Assembly: GCA_001704765.1 (NCBI GenBank)
Contig: MBFK01000126.1
Coordinates: 1-64,000, forward strand
DNA: 64,000 nucleotides
Direction: 5' to 3'
From: Sinorhizobium shofinae
Lineage (GTDB): Bacteria > Pseudomonadota > Alphaproteobacteria > Rhizobiales > Rhizobiaceae
Part shown: in pieces, positions 44,535 through 52,918 of the stretch
Layout: every line of letters starts with the position of its first letter
Numbering within the stretch: position 1 is the first letter of the stretch
Notes under the pieces: generated by a model
What the model was told of the DNA's origin: nothing
Seen by the model: only the letters and a program-made list of their open reading frames with translations
Databases searched by the model: none
Program-made: the position numbers and the translations under genes

Positions 44535-45410
44535 TTGAGCGAAATACGTCTTTTCGTCACCACCACCGAGAAGCAGGCGGGAGCCATTCTCGACGTCATG
44601 AGCGGGATCTTCGAAGGCGAGGATTACGCTATTGCGACCATGGAGATCGACGAGAAGCGCGACGTGTGGGAAGCCTCGATCTATATGATGGCGGACGAAG
44701 AGAAGAGCGTCAGGTCCCGCCTTGCCGATGCGCTTGCCGCCGATTTCTCCGATCTTCCGATCGAGCGCGAGGTCCTGCCGGAGATCGACTGGATCGCCAA
44801 GTCGCTGGAGGGCCTCGCCCCCGTGCGCGCCGGCCACTTCGTCGTTCACGGCTCCCATGATCGTGACAAGGTGAAGACCGGCGAGATCGCCATCGAAATC
44901 GATGCGGGGCAGGCCTTTGGGACCGGCCATCACGGCACGACCGCCGGCTGCCTGGAGATGCTTGCCTGCGTCGCGCGCTCGCGGCGCATCGGCAACGTCC
45001 TCGACCTCGGCACGGGAAGCGGCGTGCTGGCGATCGCCGCCTGGAAGCTCCTGCATGTGCCGGGGCTCGCGACCGACATCGATCCCGTCGCAACCCGCGT
45101 CGCCAGCGAGAATGCGCGCCGCAACGGCGTCGTCGCCGGCCTGACCTTCGCAACTGCGCCCGGCTTTCATTCGACCGCCTTCGGCGCGCACGGTCCCTTC
45201 GATCTCGTCATTGCCAATATTCTGGCGCGACCGCTGATGAAGATGGCCCCCCAGCTCGTCGCCAACCTCGCCCCCGGCGGCTCGGTCATCCTTTCCGGTA
45301 TCCTCGCCGAACAGCGCTGGAAGGTGCTCGCCGCCTATAACGGCCAGCGGCTCAAGCATGTGCGCACAATCTGGAGAAACGGCTGGGTGACGATCCACCT
45401 GACGAAATAG
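44535..45410 (+). CDS. prmA: ribosomal protein L11 methyltransferase
   Basis: A 291-residue SAM-dependent methyltransferase that trimethylates ribosomal protein L11. The N-terminal L11-binding domain starts MSEIRLFVTTTEKQAGAILDVMSGIFEGEDYAI. The catalytic domain has AFGTGHHGTTAGCLEML, the SAM loop NVLDLGTGSGVLAIAAWKL, the acidic ATDIDPVA and the family motif NILARPLMKMAPQL. I favour the TTG at 44535 because GGAAAG lies at good distance and the protein then begins like other PrmA; a GTG at 44514 is the alternative. It lies 140 bases after the SCO gene. Confidence 0.93.
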   Translation: MSEIRLFVTTTEKQAGAILDVMSGIFEGEDYAIATMEIDEKRDVWEASIYMMADEEKSVRSRLADALAADFSDLPIEREVLPEIDWIAKSLEGLAPVRAGHFVVHGSHDRDKVKTGEIAIEIDAGQAFGTGHHGTTAGCLEMLACVARSRRIGNVLDLGTGSGVLAIAAWKLLHVPGLATDIDPVATRVASENARRNGVVAGLTFATAPGFHSTAFGAHGPFDLVIANILARPLMKMAPQLVANLAPGGSVILSGILAEQRWKVLAAYNGQRLKHVRTIWRNGWVTIHLTK

Positions 45411-45497
45411 GCTTGGCGCGTCGCGCAGACAGCGCCGCCTCGAATGGCGCTTTCTTTGCCCCGATGCAGCTTCAGGCACCGGCTCGGTAACCCGAAA

Positions 45498-45734
45498 ACG
45501 AAAAGGCCGCCCAATCCATCATGGCGGGCGGCCTTCTCGAAACAAAGGCGATGCCGGAGCATCGCCCGCTGGCCGGCTTGTGACCGACCATGCCCGCGAG
45601 CTTGAGGAGGAGGAGCGCTCAAGCGGGCTCTACCGTTCCAAAATTGGCCACCTTGAGGGAGGAGGAGAACAGATGACCAATTATCTCGGAACTGCAGCCT
45701 TTTGAACTGCCGGACGTTTGTCCGTGTTCGTTGG
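45498..45734 (-). ncRNA. candidate trans-acting small RNA with two anti-Shine-Dalgarno motifs
   Basis: No protein gene fits this stretch. On the minus strand a possible -10 (CTATAA, 45741-45746) precedes a hairpin CGGAC-AAAC-GTCCG. Then come CTCCTCCTCCCTCA (45654-45667) and CTCCTCCTCCTCAAG (45601-45615), the latter in the loop of GCTTGAG/CTCAAGC. A hairpin GGCGATGC/GCATCGCC and a GC-rich terminator with a T-rich tail follow. CU-rich anti-SD motifs in loops are typical of rhizobial sRNA families such as alpha-r14/NfeR1 and MmgR. The family assignment is uncertain and the 5' end is approximate; no good -35 was found. Confidence 0.55.
45503..45535 (-). terminator. Rho-independent terminator of the candidate sRNA
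   Basis: AAGGCCGCCC (45503-45512) and GGGCGGCCTT (45526-45535) form a ten-pair stem. On the minus strand it is followed by TTCGTTTTCGGG, a T-rich tail. On the plus strand the tail is CTCGAAAC, so it is directional for the minus strand, although it may also stop prmA transcripts. Confidence 0.7.
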
Positions 45735-45960
45735 ACGCGCTTATAGCCTATTATTTCAATAGAGATAGATATAATGCCGCATGGGAGCCATGCATGTCGC
45801 GCATATGTATGATAAATGAAAGATGCCCAACCACCCAGCATCCAATGGAAGCAGTAGTCATCCCCTGAATAAGTTTGGTCCTGGTTGTCCTCCTCGTCGT
45901 GTCGGCGGTGCGCGCGGCGTTCAGGGCCAGAGCTCGCCTCTTCCGTATCGGCTGGTGAAC

Positions 45961-46071
45961 ATGGACGAGGCCGAAATGACGCGGCGTGAGGTGAAATGCC
46001 GCGATCGCCTCGCCCACAGGGTCATCGGTTCAGATCTTGCGGCGGCGCTCTGGCGGAAGCTTCGCCGTTAA
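45961..46071 (+). CDS. possible 36-aa ORF
   Basis: An ATG-to-TAA frame encoding MDEAEMTRREVKCRDRLAHR and 16 more residues ending WRKLRR. Third positions are mostly G or C, and the product would be charged and helical. The Shine-Dalgarno is weak (GGTGA). I do not recognise it and include it only because the surrounding 170-400 bases (45735-46242) hold nothing else. Confidence 0.2.
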   Translation: MDEAEMTRREVKCRDRLAHRVIGSDLAAALWRKLRR

Positions 46072-46242
46072 CGCCTGACTCGCGCGGCAATCAAGGCGTT
46101 TGTTTTGACAAATTGAAAAAGCATCAGGCCGGCCGGCGGGTTGTTCATGGCAGGATGTCGCCTCTTTCCCCCAAAGCGCCCTTTCCGCTAACATGCCGCC
46201 ACCTTCCCTGCGGTTCTCCGCCAAGCCCTATTGGAAATAATC

Positions 46243-48078
46243 ATGTTTCAGTCCTTCGAAGTCACCTCCACGCCCCAGTTCGGCAAGGAGCGGACCACCG
46301 CCTTGCGTGCCACGTTCACGCCGCTCGGCATTGACGGCTTCCTCGTGCCGCGGGCCGACGAGTTTCAGGGCGAGTATGTGCCGGCCTGCTCCGAACGGCT
46401 CTCCTGGCTGACAGGCTTTACCGGATCGGCAGGCGTCGCCCTCGTCACGCAGCGTGAAGCCATCGTCTTCGTCGACGGCCGTTACGTAACCCAGTTGAAG
46501 GAACAGGTTGATGGCAGCGTCTTTACCGGCGGCGACCTCGTTGGCGAGCCGCCGCATGTCTGGCTGGAGGCGCAGGCGCCGAAGGGTTTCCGTCTTGGCG
46601 TCGATCCCTGGCTGCACACCGCAGCCGAGGTCCGCCGTCTCGAAAAGGCCCTCGCGGCAATCGGCGGCGCGCTCGTTTTTCTCGACTACAATCCGCTCGA
46701 CCGGCTCTGGACGGACAGGCCTGCCGCTCCCCTCGGCCGCGTCACCATCCAGCCGATCGAGCATGCGGGACAATTGGCAAAGGACAAGATCGCCGCGATT
46801 GCCGCGACCGTCGCCAAGGCCAAGGCGGCCGCTGTGGTGTTGACAGACCCCTCCTCCGTCGCCTGGACCTTCAATCTCCGTGGTAGCGACGTACCGCACA
46901 CGCCGCATCCGCTGGCGCGCGCCATCATTCAAGCGGACGGCCGCGCCGAGCTATTCCTCGACAAGCGCAAGACCGGCATTGAACAGGAAGCTTACCTGAC
47001 CCAGCTTGGGGATATCGTGCCCCCCGGAGATTTCGACGATCGGCTTGCAGCCCTCGCCTCCAGCGGCGCCGCGATCATGATCGATCCGGATCTCGCCCCC
47101 TTCGCAATCGGCGAACTTATCCGGTCGAATGGTGCCTCCGTCATCGAGGCCACCGATCCTGCCCGCCTGCCCCGCGCCCGCAAGAACGCTGCAGAGATCG
47201 CCGGTTCGCTGCGCGCACATCTTCAGGACGGCGCGGCGATGGTGGAATTCCTCGCCTGGCTCGACAAGAGTGAGCCCAGCAGCGTGACGGAGATCGGCGC
47301 GGCGGAGAAATTGGAGGTGGTGCGCGCCACGGTCGGCGAGCGTATGCAAAACCCGTTGAAGGACATTTCTTTCGATACGATCGCCGGGGCCGGCTCGCAC
47401 GCCGCGATCATGCACTACCGCGTCACCACGGACACCGACCGGTCGATCGAAGCGGGAACCATGTTCCTCATCGACTCAGGCGCGCAATACATCAACGGCA
47501 CGACCGACATCACCCGCACCGTCGCAATCGGCAGCGTGCCGGAGGAGCAAAAGCGCTTCTTCACCTTGGTGCTGAAGGGCATGATCGCGATCAGCACGGC
47601 GCGCTTCCCCAAGGGGTCGCGCGGCGTCGATCTCGATCCCCTCGCCCGTATCGCGCTCTGGAAGGCCGGCGCCGACTATGCGCACGGCACCGGCCACGGA
47701 GTCGGCTCCTACCTCTCGGTTCATGAAGGTCCGCAGCGGATCGCGCGGCTCGCCACCCAGGAACTGCTAGCCGGCATGATCCTTTCGAACGAGCCAGGCT
47801 ATTACCGTCCCGGCGCCTTCGGAATTCGCATCGAAAACCTCGTTGTCGTCCGGGAAGCCTCGGAAATCGAAGGCGGCGATCAGCCGATGCTCGGCTTCGA
47901 CACTCTGACCTACTGCCCGATCGATCGCCGGCTCGTCCTGCCGACCCTGTTGACCGACGAGGAGCTCACCTGGCTGAACGACTACCACGCCGAGACGCGG
48001 CAAAAGCTGATGCCGCTGCTCGTCGACGACGACACGCGCGGCTGGCTGAAAGCCGCAACGGAAACCGTTTCACGCTGA
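46243..48078 (+). CDS. pepP: Xaa-Pro aminopeptidase (M24B)
   Basis: A 611-residue three-domain aminopeptidase P of the longer, eukaryotic XPNPEP1-like form. Two creatinase-N-like domains (residues 1-300) precede the pita-bread catalytic domain. Metal ligands are visible: Asp in FLIDSGAQY, Asp in GTTDITRT, His in GTGHGVGSYL, Glu in LSNEPGYY and Glu in GIRIENLVVV, with the extra active-site His in HAAIMHY. It removes N-terminal residues ahead of proline. ATG 46243 is preferred over an upstream TTG. A hairpin-rich region follows. Conventional pepP refers to the shorter form, so the symbol is approximate. Confidence 0.92.
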   Translation: MFQSFEVTSTPQFGKERTTALRATFTPLGIDGFLVPRADEFQGEYVPACSERLSWLTGFTGSAGVALVTQREAIVFVDGRYVTQLKEQVDGSVFTGGDLVGEPPHVWLEAQAPKGFRLGVDPWLHTAAEVRRLEKALAAIGGALVFLDYNPLDRLWTDRPAAPLGRVTIQPIEHAGQLAKDKIAAIAATVAKAKAAAVVLTDPSSVAWTFNLRGSDVPHTPHPLARAIIQADGRAELFLDKRKTGIEQEAYLTQLGDIVPPGDFDDRLAALASSGAAIMIDPDLAPFAIGELIRSNGASVIEATDPARLPRARKNAAEIAGSLRAHLQDGAAMVEFLAWLDKSEPSSVTEIGAAEKLEVVRATVGERMQNPLKDISFDTIAGAGSHAAIMHYRVTTDTDRSIEAGTMFLIDSGAQYINGTTDITRTVAIGSVPEEQKRFFTLVLKGMIAISTARFPKGSRGVDLDPLARIALWKAGADYAHGTGHGVGSYLSVHEGPQRIARLATQELLAGMILSNEPGYYRPGAFGIRIENLVVVREASEIEGGDQPMLGFDTLTYCPIDRRLVLPTLLTDEELTWLNDYHAETRQKLMPLLVDDDTRGWLKAATETVSR

Positions 48079-48098
48079 GTCAGGCGGGGCAAGTGGTC

Positions 48099-48243
48099 GT
48101 TGGTAGGGAGGCCCGGCGGCGTGGGCTGGGGCTATAGGGGCAGCCGGGCCTCCGTTGGGAGGTTCGATGTCTCAACCAACAACGCCGGTTATATTCACCC
48201 CGGCGCTCGCGTGTAACCCAAGAATTCTACTGGATTACACACA
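48099..48243 (+). other. array of inverted repeats downstream of pepP
   Basis: Four consecutive hairpins can be drawn. GGAGGCCCGGC/GCCGGGCCTCC (48107-48117 with 48143-48153) has eleven perfect pairs. GTTGGGA pairs with TCTCAAC (48155-48161 with 48170-48176). CGCCGG pairs with CCGGCG (48183-48188 with 48200-48205). GTGTAACC pairs with GGATTACAC (48211-48218 with 48232-48240, one bulge). A terminator follows at 48286-48310. This is either a 3' structured tail of pepP mRNA or a separate small RNA. No open frame explains it. Confidence 0.4.
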
Positions 48244-48285
48244 AACCACCGAATTTCTCTGTGGCGAGCCCCAAAGGGGAAGCTG

Positions 48286-48310
48286 AAAAGCCGGGACGAG
48301 CCCGGCTTTT
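48286..48310. terminator. strong bidirectional terminator
   Basis: AAAAGCCGGG (48286-48295), loop ACGAG, CCCGGCTTTT (48301-48310): ten perfect pairs with T/A runs on both sides. It serves the small secreted-protein gene on the minus strand and anything transcribed from pepP on the plus strand. Confidence 0.85.
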
Positions 48311-48313
48311 CAT

Positions 48314-48553
48314 TCAGATTCCCAACATTTTCTTTGCTTCGCCGAGCGCCGCCTGCGAACCGGCGTGATCGCCAGCCTGGTGCAGTTGTTCACCCTTCTG
48401 GCGCAACTCCTTGACCTTAGCCATGTCAGCTTCGGAAAGGGAGGCAGTCGGCAGGGCCGCGTCGATCGCGGCCATCATTTTGGGGCACTGATTGGCAAAG
48501 GCAGTCATGGGCGCGAGCGCCAGCATAAGGGCAATCGAGATCCTGGCAATCAT
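48314..48553 (-). CDS. small secreted protein, function unknown
   Basis: A 79-residue protein with a signal peptide (MIARISIALMLALAPMTAFA) and a mature 59-residue helical part, NQCPKMMAAIDAALPTASLS then KVKELRQKGEQLHQAGDHAG, ending QAALGEAKKMLGI. The helix-turn-helix repeat of the mature part resembles a single TPR-like hairpin. GGAGGAGCGACA precedes the ATG. Similar small periplasmic proteins are common in rhizobia. No role is known to me. Good terminator directly downstream. Confidence 0.75.
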   Translation of the reverse strand: MIARISIALMLALAPMTAFANQCPKMMAAIDAALPTASLSEADMAKVKELRQKGEQLHQAGDHAGSQAALGEAKKMLGI

Positions 48554-48673
48554 TGTCGCTCCTCCACGGCCGGAGGGCAGATGCCTCTCCGGCATTGAAG
48601 GAATGATAGCCCAGGACTGGTCCTACGCCAATGCTGAGCGGGAAGCGCGACGCGCCCTGACCGGCGCCTTGAC

Positions 48674-48982
48674 CTACAGGATCAGGTGGCGGACCACCAT
48701 TACCGCGACCCAGCCGACGAGCAGCATCCGGAGCGTCGAGAAGCGGAGCCCGACCGCAAAGGCGACAAGCATCGAAGCGGCGACGTCGAAGCCGCCATAG
48801 ACAAAGGCGGGCGCCACAAGTGTCGTCAGCACGGCCGCCGGAACAGCATTCAACGCCGCCTCGAGGCGTGGGGGGATGTGCTTCAACTGCGTGATCAAGA
48901 CGTAGCCGCCCACCCGGGTGGCGAAAGTAGCGACCGCCGCGGCGATGATCAGATAGATCAGGTTGAGGTGCTGGACGTCCAA
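48674..48982 (-). CDS. azlD: AzlD-type branched-chain amino acid exporter subunit
   Basis: A 102-residue membrane protein with three to four segments: LIYLIIAAAVATFATRVGGYVLI, then the family's IPPRLEAALNAVPAAVLTTLVAPAFVYGG and LVGWVAVMVVRHL. This is the small partner of AzlC in branched-chain amino acid and analogue export. It starts three bases after the azlC stop, so both are cotranslated. No Lrp-type regulator is adjacent. Confidence 0.9.
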   Translation of the reverse strand: MDVQHLNLIYLIIAAAVATFATRVGGYVLITQLKHIPPRLEAALNAVPAAVLTTLVAPAFVYGGFDVAASMLVAFAVGLRFSTLRMLLVGWVAVMVVRHLIL

Positions 48983-48985
48983 GGC

Positions 48986-49702
48986 TCAGGCCTCCTTTTC
49001 CACGGCAGGCATTTCACCTGGCTCCCGCTCCTGCGGCAAGCAGGCGGCGAGCAGGACGCCGGCGAGCGCGCCGATGCTGACATGCCAGGGGGAACCGACG
49101 AAATGCATGGCTGCAACCGAGGCGACCGAACTGGCTGCGACAACGGGCAGGAAGCGGTCGCGCTTGCGAAAACCGAGCACCAGTCCGAGGAAATAGATGG
49201 GGAGCAGCACGTCGAGGCCGATCGCCTTGGGGTCGCCGATCAGCTGCCCGAAGACAGCGCCGATTGCCGTGTTGATGATCCAGGGGAAATAGATGATCAG
49301 GCCAAAGCCGAGATACCAGGAAAAGCTGACCGGGAGGCCATGCTCGGCCCGCCTTTCGCTCTCCGCATACTGAGGATCGATCAGCAGGAAGAAGGCGAAG
49401 AACTTCTGGACCAGCGTGAAGTGGCGGATATGCTTGGCGATCGAAGCCGAGTAAAGCACGTGACGGAAGTTGACGGCGAAAACTGAAAGCACCACCAGCC
49501 AGGGCTGGACATTGTTGCCGAACAGCTCGATGCCGACCATCTGGCTGGCACCGGCATAAACCGTGGCGCTCATGAACACCGCATCGGCGATGGTAAAGCC
49601 GTTGTCCACCGCCAGCGCCCCGAACAGCGCGCCGAAAGGCGACGCCGCCACCATGATCGGAAAGCCGCCGCGAAGCCCCTGGCGGAACTCATCTCTGTTC
49701 AT
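48986..49702 (-). CDS. azlC: AzlC-type branched-chain amino acid exporter subunit
   Basis: A 238-residue inner membrane protein with about six or seven segments. FRQGLRGGFPIMVAASPFGALFGALAVDNGFTIADAVFMSATVYAGASQMVGIELF is the AzlC N-terminal signature, followed by VVLSVFAVNFRHVLYSASI. Together with AzlD it exports branched-chain amino acids in characterised relatives (AzlCD, BrnFE). It precedes azlD by three bases. It may balance the ilvIH pathway encoded elsewhere in the window, but that is only inference. Confidence 0.92.
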   Translation of the reverse strand: MNRDEFRQGLRGGFPIMVAASPFGALFGALAVDNGFTIADAVFMSATVYAGASQMVGIELFGNNVQPWLVVLSVFAVNFRHVLYSASIAKHIRHFTLVQKFFAFFLLIDPQYAESERRAEHGLPVSFSWYLGFGLIIYFPWIINTAIGAVFGQLIGDPKAIGLDVLLPIYFLGLVLGFRKRDRFLPVVAASSVASVAAMHFVGSPWHVSIGALAGVLLAACLPQEREPGEMPAVEKEA

Positions 49703-49872
49703 GAATGCTCTCCCGTCAGAGCTCGACGCGCGGAAACCGCACCGAACAGCTCGTTGCCGGGACAGATAGGCCTTGCCGCGCGCCGCGACAATTCAATTGC
49801 ACTGATGCAGTGATTGAATTTTCTGATGGCTGGAAGAGGCCGCGGCGAGATATCTGCGGCCGCGGCGCCAGC

Positions 49873-50694
49873 TTAGCGCTTCACCTGGAACGTATGCTCG
49901 ATTCCGGGAAAGGTGCGGGCCTTGACTTCGTTGGCATAGTCTTCCGCCGCCTTTGATATCGCCGGCGCGAGCTCGGCGAAATGCTTGACGAAGCGCGGCT
50001 TGAAATCGTTGAAAATGCCAAGCATGTCGTCTGAGACGAGGATTTGGCCGTCGCAAGCGGGCGATGCGCCAATTCCGATGGTCGGCGAGCGCAGGGTCGC
50101 GGTAATCTCGCGGGCAACCGGTTCGACCGTGCCCTCGACCACGATCGCAAAAGCGCCGGCATCATCGATCGCCTTGGCGTCGCGGCGGATCTTCGCCACT
50201 TCCTTCTCGTTGCGTCCGACGGAGCGATAGCCGCCGGTCGTGTTGACCAACTGCGGCATCAGCCCGACATGGCCAAGCACCGGAATGCCGCGGCTGACGA
50301 GGAAATCGACCGTCTCGGCCATTTCCGCGCCGCCCTCGAGCTTAACCGCGCTACAGCCGGTTTCCTTCAGGATGCGCGCGGCACTGCGGAAGGCCTGTTC
50401 CTTCGATTCCTGATAGGAGCCGAAGGGAAGGTCGATGACGACGCAAGCGCGCTCAGAGCCACGCATCACCGCCTGGCCATGGGCGATCATCATATCGAGG
50501 GTGACGCCGACCGTCGTGTCGAGGCCGTAGAGCACCATGCCGAGCGAATCGCCGACGAGCAGGAAATCCACGTGCGGGTCGAGGAGGCGCGCGATCGGCG
50601 TTGTATAGGCGGTGAGGCTGACGATCGGGCGTTCGCCCTTCAAGGCTTCAATACTGGCGGGGCTCAGCCGCCGCTTCGTGGTCTGGACGCTCAT
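49873..50694 (-). CDS. panB: 3-methyl-2-oxobutanoate hydroxymethyltransferase
   Basis: 273 residues, standard for PanB, which transfers a hydroxymethyl group to 2-ketoisovalerate in pantothenate synthesis. Landmarks are [23 protein letters not shown], the metal and substrate motif [59 protein letters not shown] with the catalytic Glu region, and [21 protein letters not shown]. It is the second gene of a panC-panB operon, two bases after panC. Its substrate is an intermediate of the valine pathway begun by IlvIH. Confidence 0.96.
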   Translation of the reverse strand: MSVQTTKRRLSPASIEALKGERPIVSLTAYTTPIARLLDPHVDFLLVGDSLGMVLYGLDTTVGVTLDMMIAHGQAVMRGSERACVVIDLPFGSYQESKEQAFRSAARILKETGCSAVKLEGGAEMAETVDFLVSRGIPVLGHVGLMPQLVNTTGGYRSVGRNEKEVAKIRRDAKAIDDAGAFAIVVEGTVEPVAREITATLRSPTIGIGASPACDGQILVSDDMLGIFNDFKPRFVKHFAELAPAISKAAEDYANEVKARTFPGIEHTFQVKR

Positions 50695-50696
50695 TC

Positions 50697-51572
50697 TCAG
50701 GCAACCTTTGCAAAACGGGCGGATTTCGGAGCGATGACGCGATTGTCGAGCAGCTTCGTCGTGCCGAAGCGCACGAAGAGCAAGAGCAGCACGGGCTTCT
50801 CGCCGATCTCGCTGATCGGCTCGAGCGTTTGCGGATCGCGCAGCGCCACCACCTCGGGTCGCGCCAATGGCTCGCTCGACAGGAATTCGGTGACGCCCTT
50901 CTCTACAGCCTCCGGATCGGTGACGCCGCTCGCGATCAACCGCTCGGCCTCGTCCAGCGCCTTCGGCACGATCGCGGCCGCCCGGCGCTCATCCACCGTG
51001 AGATAGACGTTGCGCGAAGAACAGGCGAGCCCGTCGGCTTCCCGCACCGTCGGCACGCCGATGACGGTGACGGGCTGGGCGAGGTCCTCGACCATGCGGC
51101 TGATGATCTGGAGCTGCTGGAAATCCTTCTCGCCGAAATAGGCGCGATCCGGCTGGACGATATTGAAGAGCTTGGTGACGACCGTCGCAACGCCGGCGAA
51201 ATGCCCGGGCCTCACCGAGCCTTCGAGCTCGGAGCCGAGCTTCGGCAGGTCGACCACGGTCTCCATCGGATGCGGATACATGTCGGCGACGCCCGGTGCG
51301 AAAAGAAAATCGACACCGCCTTCGGTCAGCATCGTCTCGTCGCGGGCAAGATCGCGCGGATATTTGGCGAGATCCTCGTTCGGGCCGAACTGCAGCGGAT
51401 TGACGAAAATGCTGGCAATGACGACGTCGTTCTCGCCGCGGGCGCGGCGCACGAGCTCCATATGGCCGACATGAAGATAGCCCATGGTGGGAACCAGGCC
51501 GATCGTCTTGCCGGCGCGCCGGTGCTCGGCAAGGGCTGCGCGCAACTCGGCGATGTTGGTTATGGTCTTCAT
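50697..51572 (-). CDS. panC: pantothenate synthetase
   Basis: A 291-residue ligase joining pantoate and beta-alanine with ATP. The nucleotide-binding motif [41 protein letters not shown] is the family's HIGH-like sequence, with [13 protein letters not shown], the [19 protein letters not shown] loop and [19 protein letters not shown] at the end. I start at [10 protein letters not shown] (51572); an upstream ATG at 51638 would read through a repeat element. The repeat family 1 copy A lies 62-166 bases upstream, possibly inside the promoter region. Confidence 0.95.
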   Translation of the reverse strand: MKTITNIAELRAALAEHRRAGKTIGLVPTMGYLHVGHMELVRRARGENDVVIASIFVNPLQFGPNEDLAKYPRDLARDETMLTEGGVDFLFAPGVADMYPHPMETVVDLPKLGSELEGSVRPGHFAGVATVVTKLFNIVQPDRAYFGEKDFQQLQIISRMVEDLAQPVTVIGVPTVREADGLACSSRNVYLTVDERRAAAIVPKALDEAERLIASGVTDPEAVEKGVTEFLSSEPLARPEVVALRDPQTLEPISEIGEKPVLLLLFVRFGTTKLLDNRVIAPKSARFAKVA

Positions 51573-51633
51573 CTCCGGACCCTCCAATCCGCCGGGGCGG
51601 GAAAGACGCGCCCCGCTTCGCTGATATGGCCAC

Positions 51634-51738
51634 TGCATGATTCCTTAAACCGGAACCGGTTTAAGGACAAATTCATGCAGCAGTTTAAAGTACTACAGCG
51701 ACCCTTTGCGCGTCCGCCAAGACGCGCGGCGCTGTAGT
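51634..51738 (+). repeat. intergenic repeat, family 1, copy A
   Basis: TGCATGATT, then the perfect palindrome CCTTAAACCGG/CCGGTTTAAGG (51643-51653 with 51656-51666), then CATGCAGCAGTTTAAAGTAC, TACAGCGACC, and GCGCGTC/GACGCGC arms ending GGCGCTGTAG. The same order of blocks is found at 56440-56542 and, inverted, at 21171-21267. It lies upstream of panC, opposite in orientation to the gene. Confidence 0.7.
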
Positions 51739-51892
51739 GGCCAGCCCCGCGAAAAGGCAATTGCACAAATTTTGGCTGCAAAGCTCTATCTTGTGCGGCG
51801 CAAAAAGACAAATGGAAATGGTGCGAAGAAGGATCGCCGAGATGGATGGGCAGGCCGGTTTCTCTCGGCCTGCCTTGGAGTTACGTTCGGCC

Positions 51893-52481
51893 TTAGCCGA
51901 ACTTGACCAGGTTCAGCGCCGGCAGAGGGCCGCCGGGGAAATTGCGTCAGCCTCCCGCCGACAGAAAGTGGGCCGAGATCGATCCTGAAGAAGCCGAGCC
52001 GCTCGATAAGACGCGCCACCTCTTCCTTCGCTGCGGCGTCATCGCCGGAAAAGAACGGCACTCTCCTGCCACCCTCCGCCGCGGGATCACCCAAGAGAAG
52101 ATTCGGCGGCAGATGGTTGAAGGCCTTAACGACGCGGGCGCCGGGTACGAGGTCGGCGAAAACTTCGGTTGAAAGCTGGCCGTGGAGTTCGGCAGGCCTG
52201 AACGGCGGCGCCCCGATGGGGTTGTTGGCATCGATGACGATGCGGCCGTTCCAGGCCGGCAGGCCGGGCAGTTTGGACCAGTTGACGGCGACGAGGACAA
52301 TGTCAGCGCTTGCCGCCTCTTCTCGCGTTCCCGCCTTGGCGAGCGGTCCGAGTTCGTCGGTGAGCGCCTTGAGGCTTTGAAGCCCGCGGCTGTTGGCGAT
52401 GGTTACGGGCAGTCCCGAGCGCACAACCGCCCGCGCGAAGGCCGAGCCGATCTGGTCGGAGCCGATGATACCGATGGACAT
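51893..52481 (-). pseudogene. NADPH-dependent F420-type reductase, frameshifted at the C-terminus
   Basis: The N-terminal Rossmann fold MSIGIIGSDQIGSAFARAVV is intact, as are ADIVLVAVNWSKLPGLPAWNGRIVIDANNPI and VVKAFNHLPPNLLLGDP of the NADP-oxidoreductase/F420 family. Near the end the frame reaches a run of four C (51935-51938, minus strand), after which translation gives an unrelated basic tail running to 51786. Dropping one C restores QFPGGPLPALNLVKFG and a stop at 51893-51895. This is either a true frameshift removing the last 12 residues or a sequencing error. The enzyme may still fold. Confidence 0.6.
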
Positions 52482-52502
52482 GGCATTGATCCTTTCCACG
52501 CT

Positions 52503-52918
52503 TTAGGCCGTGAACCCGCCGTCGGCGACGATGTCGGCACCGGTGACGAAAGCGGCTTCGGGGCTTGCGAGATAGGTGACGACACTGGCGATCTCATGCG
52601 GCTTGCCGTAGCGGCCGATCGCCATGCCGGGGCCGACAATCTTCGAGACCGGTCCGCCATCCGGGTTCATGTCGGTGTCGGTCGGGCCGGGATGGACCGT
52701 GTTGACGGTGATGCCGCGAGGTCCGAGATCGCGCACCAAGCTGCGGTTGAAGCCGGCGACGGCGCCTTTCGTCAGCGTATAGAGCGACGCGGTCGGGAAA
52801 GCGGCATAGCGCACCATCGAACTGCCGATGTGATTGATGCGGCCGCCCGCTTTCATATTTCGCATCGCCTCCTGCGTGGCGACGAAGACACTGGTGACGT
52901 TGACGGCGATCATGGCGG
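52503..52918 (-). pseudogene. 5'-truncated SDR-family oxidoreductase
   Basis: Readable SDR sequence starts abruptly at MIAVNVTSVFVATQEAMRNM and continues INHIGSSMVRYAAFPTASLYTLTKGAVAGFNRSL, with catalytic Ser, Tyr and Lys in order, then GITVNTVHPGPTDTDMNP and SPEAAFVTGADIVADGGFTA. The N-terminal third with the cofactor GxxxGIG motif is missing. Upstream sense is replaced by a LysR fragment on the other strand. Since the Rossmann half is gone, the product cannot bind NAD(P), and I treat it as dead. Confidence 0.75.

Noticed and set aside
45673-45705. Ten-codon frame MTNYLGTAAF after a very strong GGGAGGAGGAG
   Set aside because: The apparent Shine-Dalgarno is the complement of the anti-SD motif of the candidate small RNA on the other strand, which explains it better than a micropeptide.
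49839-49866. GCCGCGGC twice, as a panB terminator
   Set aside because: The two self-complementary units can pair, but no T-run follows on the minus strand and such GC strings are frequent here.
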